Shown: positions 62,032-64,000 of the stretch, in pieces | Layout: each line of letters starts with the position of its first letter | Position numbering within the stretch: position 1 is the stretch's first letter | DNA from: Dromaius novaehollandiae | Lineage: Eukaryota; Chordata; Aves; Casuariiformes; Dromaiidae | Length of the DNA: 64,000 nucleotides | NCBI RefSeq assembly: GCF_036370855.1 | Contig: NC_088110.1 | Location: forward strand, 22,873,501 to 22,937,500 | Direction: 5' to 3' | Notes under the pieces: generated by a model | Databases searched by the model: none | Told to the model about the DNA's origin: nothing | The model's input: the letters and a program-made list of their open reading frames with translations, nothing else | Made by a program: the position numbers and the translations under genes

Positions 62032-62837
62032 TTACAGATTATGTCTTGAAAATACAGTCAGCAAATTGAGGTGATTAACAGAGCATATTATAAGGATTTT
62101 ATCTGCAAAAGTTTGGGGCTCTTCAGGTTTTCATGTCACTTACTTTTAACGTTCCCTGGCGCTTTCACTTCTCGGTCAATGGTACTATGTGCAAATGAAA
62201 CTTGTTTTAAATTAACAGTTAAGGCTTCATATCTGTAGCTGTACAGTATGTAGCTACATATCTGTAGAGTTCTGTTTATAATTAATGGGATTGTTTCACG
62301 AAGAAGAGGTCCTGCGTGGAGGATGATTGTGCTGCCCTCATGTGAACAGCTCTCACTCGTGCAAGTGCATCCTGTTTATGGCTGCGTGTGGAAAGGGTTG
62401 AAGGAAGACGGCACAACTGTTTGTGGTCTGTGTTCACCTAGTTCATTTCAGGTATGCTCACAATTAGGGAACAAAATCAGTATTAGCAAAATATGAAGAT
62501 CATCATCATCAGTTAGAAAATTTCACAACTTTAGAGGTTCTTTCCCCTTTTTGGGTAACTTTTTAAATTTTGTTTAGTATGTTAAGTTCTTTTAAAGCAA
62601 AAGGGTATCTTTCAGTGCATATAAATATAAGCAGAATAATTTTGATATTTAAAAAGTATTTTTCAGTAAAGTGGAAGCTCTACTAAGAGATTCAGGACTT
62701 GAACTGTGGCTCATAATTGTATCGGTTGGTCCAAAATGCTATTACTTTTCATGCCTTTTGAGGTTTCTGTTTTCAGTTCTCCTACCTCCCCTTGGTTTGT
62801 CTTTTGCTGCAATACAGATGATAGAGGAGTTTCTCTC

Positions 62838-62872
62838 ACATATGCACACATGCATGTGTACACACACACACG

Positions 62873-62934
<62 letters not shown>
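62838..62934. repeat. (CA)n microsatellite with CGCGCG interruption
   Basis: A compound purine-pyrimidine alternating tract: CA-rich imperfect repeats, a central CGCGCGC (62878-62884) and about 24 uninterrupted CA units to 62932. Alternating CA/CG is the classic Z-DNA-forming sequence. It is likely length-polymorphic. The overlapping His/Thr and Cys/Val open frames are artefacts of the repeat. Confidence 0.95.
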
Positions 62935-62936
<2 letters not shown>

Positions 62937-64000
62937 TGCCAGTTAAGCATGTGAAGTGTGATTGGTACAGTTCTGTTAAATGAAGGGAGCTAGCTGCTGC
63001 CACCTTACAATGCCAACAAGTGTTCATCAGTATTTTATTCTAGAAGAATTGTTGCAGCTTGAGTGGATGGACGAAAACCCAAATAACTTATTGAGGTATA
63101 GTAATGCTTTTCGAATGTTTATCTGAAAAATATGGTTGGTTCTTGCATTAAACCAATTCAATTTTTGATGCTGAACTAATCAGATAATAGAATTCTGTAA
63201 TTAGACTTCAACCCCTCTTTCTTGGCATCTTTTCCAGAGCTGCATAGTGTTGGCTTCTTTTGGCTTTTGATATGAACAAAATACTTCATATCTTTGATTC
63301 ACTGAAAAATACTGTAATGCTTTCCAAAGTCTCCTAATTTGTCACGAGGACTTGTCAGGCTCAAAATTTTGACGTTGATTCTTCTACTGGACGGGTTGTA
63401 AGAGTACTGATTTCTGTCTTTTTATCTTACCTGTTTGAACGTGCATTTCATGTAAATGTTCATGGGACAAGTCATTATCATTCATTTTACTTAAGAGCAA
63501 TACATCTTTGTATTGAAAATATTTTATGAACTGGCCTGACTGATTCTTACCATTATTCACTGCGTCCTATTACATCTACAGTAGCAATGCTGCGAACAAG
63601 GATAACAATTTTTCTTTTGGTATTTGTGCTAGTTTCTTAAATATTTTGAAATTAAGTTTGTCTGTTATGCTTAAATTTGAGTTTCTGTTGTAGACTCAGC
63701 AAATGTTCCAAATTTCACGTTTCAGTGGTTTGTGCAGATTGTACATTCAGTCCCGTATATCTGTTGGGAGTTAAAATTCATACAGGTCTAAGGAGCAATG
63801 GCATCTTGGACTTGAGAAGTTTGTGTAGCGGTGTTCTCTCTGGAATTTTGCATTCCATTATTGTTGCACTAAGATATTGAGGAGCCAAGTGTTTAGTAAT
63901 TTGTTGTCAGGATTTCATAAATCCAGAAACAAATTATAACTTTTGTATAGCAAGGCCAGTTACAGAATTAAAATAACAATCTAATATGAACATTTCATCT

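Larger units (their letters stand above)
55210..64000 (+). other. BANP intron 4 (continues past window)
   Basis: At least 8.8 kb with no further BANP exon found. I looked for the sequence expected after the phase-2 donor, beginning with valines and a VPQTT-like motif, and did not see it. The intron contains an old LINE end (55.64-56.18 kb), a 20-base T run (57179-57198), a 38-base T run (61990-62027), a TTA-rich patch (61750-61790) and a CA microsatellite (62.84-62.93 kb). Confidence 0.6.

Noticed and set aside
62671-63027. His/Thr-rich and Cys/Val-rich open frames around 62.7-63.0 kb
   Set aside because: Both are translations of the CA/TG microsatellite.
1-64000. CRISPR arrays, operons, prokaryotic insertion sequences
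   Set aside because: No regularly spaced direct repeats or compact gene clusters. The exon-intron structure and gene content are vertebrate.

Overview
The window is vertebrate genomic DNA, most probably from a bird. The coding exons are short and separated by GT-AG introns. Two genes are recognisable by protein similarity: CA5A, mitochondrial carbonic anhydrase V, on the minus strand, and the 5' part of BANP, the BEN-domain nuclear protein also called SMAR1, on the plus strand. They lie head to head, as in the human 16q24.2 order SLC7A5-CA5A-BANP. A bird is favoured over a mammal by the CR1-type LINE remnants, the low density of interspersed repeats, the compact ~12 kb CA5A gene, and the absence of recognisable Alu or L1. 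The species cannot be named from the sequence.

Layout. 1-7.3 kb: DNA downstream of CA5A with no supported gene; by synteny the SLC7A5 promoter should lie near or beyond the left edge, and the first ~110 bases are CpG-enriched. 7.6-19.5 kb: CA5A in seven coding exons on the minus strand, an unbroken 306-codon reading frame with intact zinc ligands and the Tyr at position 64 typical of CA V. 19.1-19.7 kb: CA5A promoter CpG island. 19.7-35.7 kb: intergenic DNA with two LINE remnants and a GC-rich repeat-like block. 35.7-36.7 kb: BANP CpG-island promoter. 36-64 kb: BANP, with a noncoding first exon, a ~16 kb first intron, and three coding exons giving the first 121 codons. The rest of BANP, including the BEN domain, lies beyond the right edge.

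The two genes have unrelated jobs: bicarbonate supply in the mitochondrial matrix, and chromatin opening at CpG-island promoters. The most interesting signal is in the BANP promoter. It carries a 9/10 match to the palindromic element that BANP itself binds (35960-35969), just upstream of the inferred first-exon donor, with three ZNF143/THAP11-type elements in the preceding 250 bases. This suggests that BANP regulates itself. The BANP start exon also carries a 14-codon upstream ORF, and an in-frame stop codon directly abuts the start ATG. A CpG-dense antisense open frame in BANP intron 1 (50545-50922) is unexplained.

This is ordinary vertebrate chromosome. I see no CRISPR array, operon or prokaryotic mobile element.
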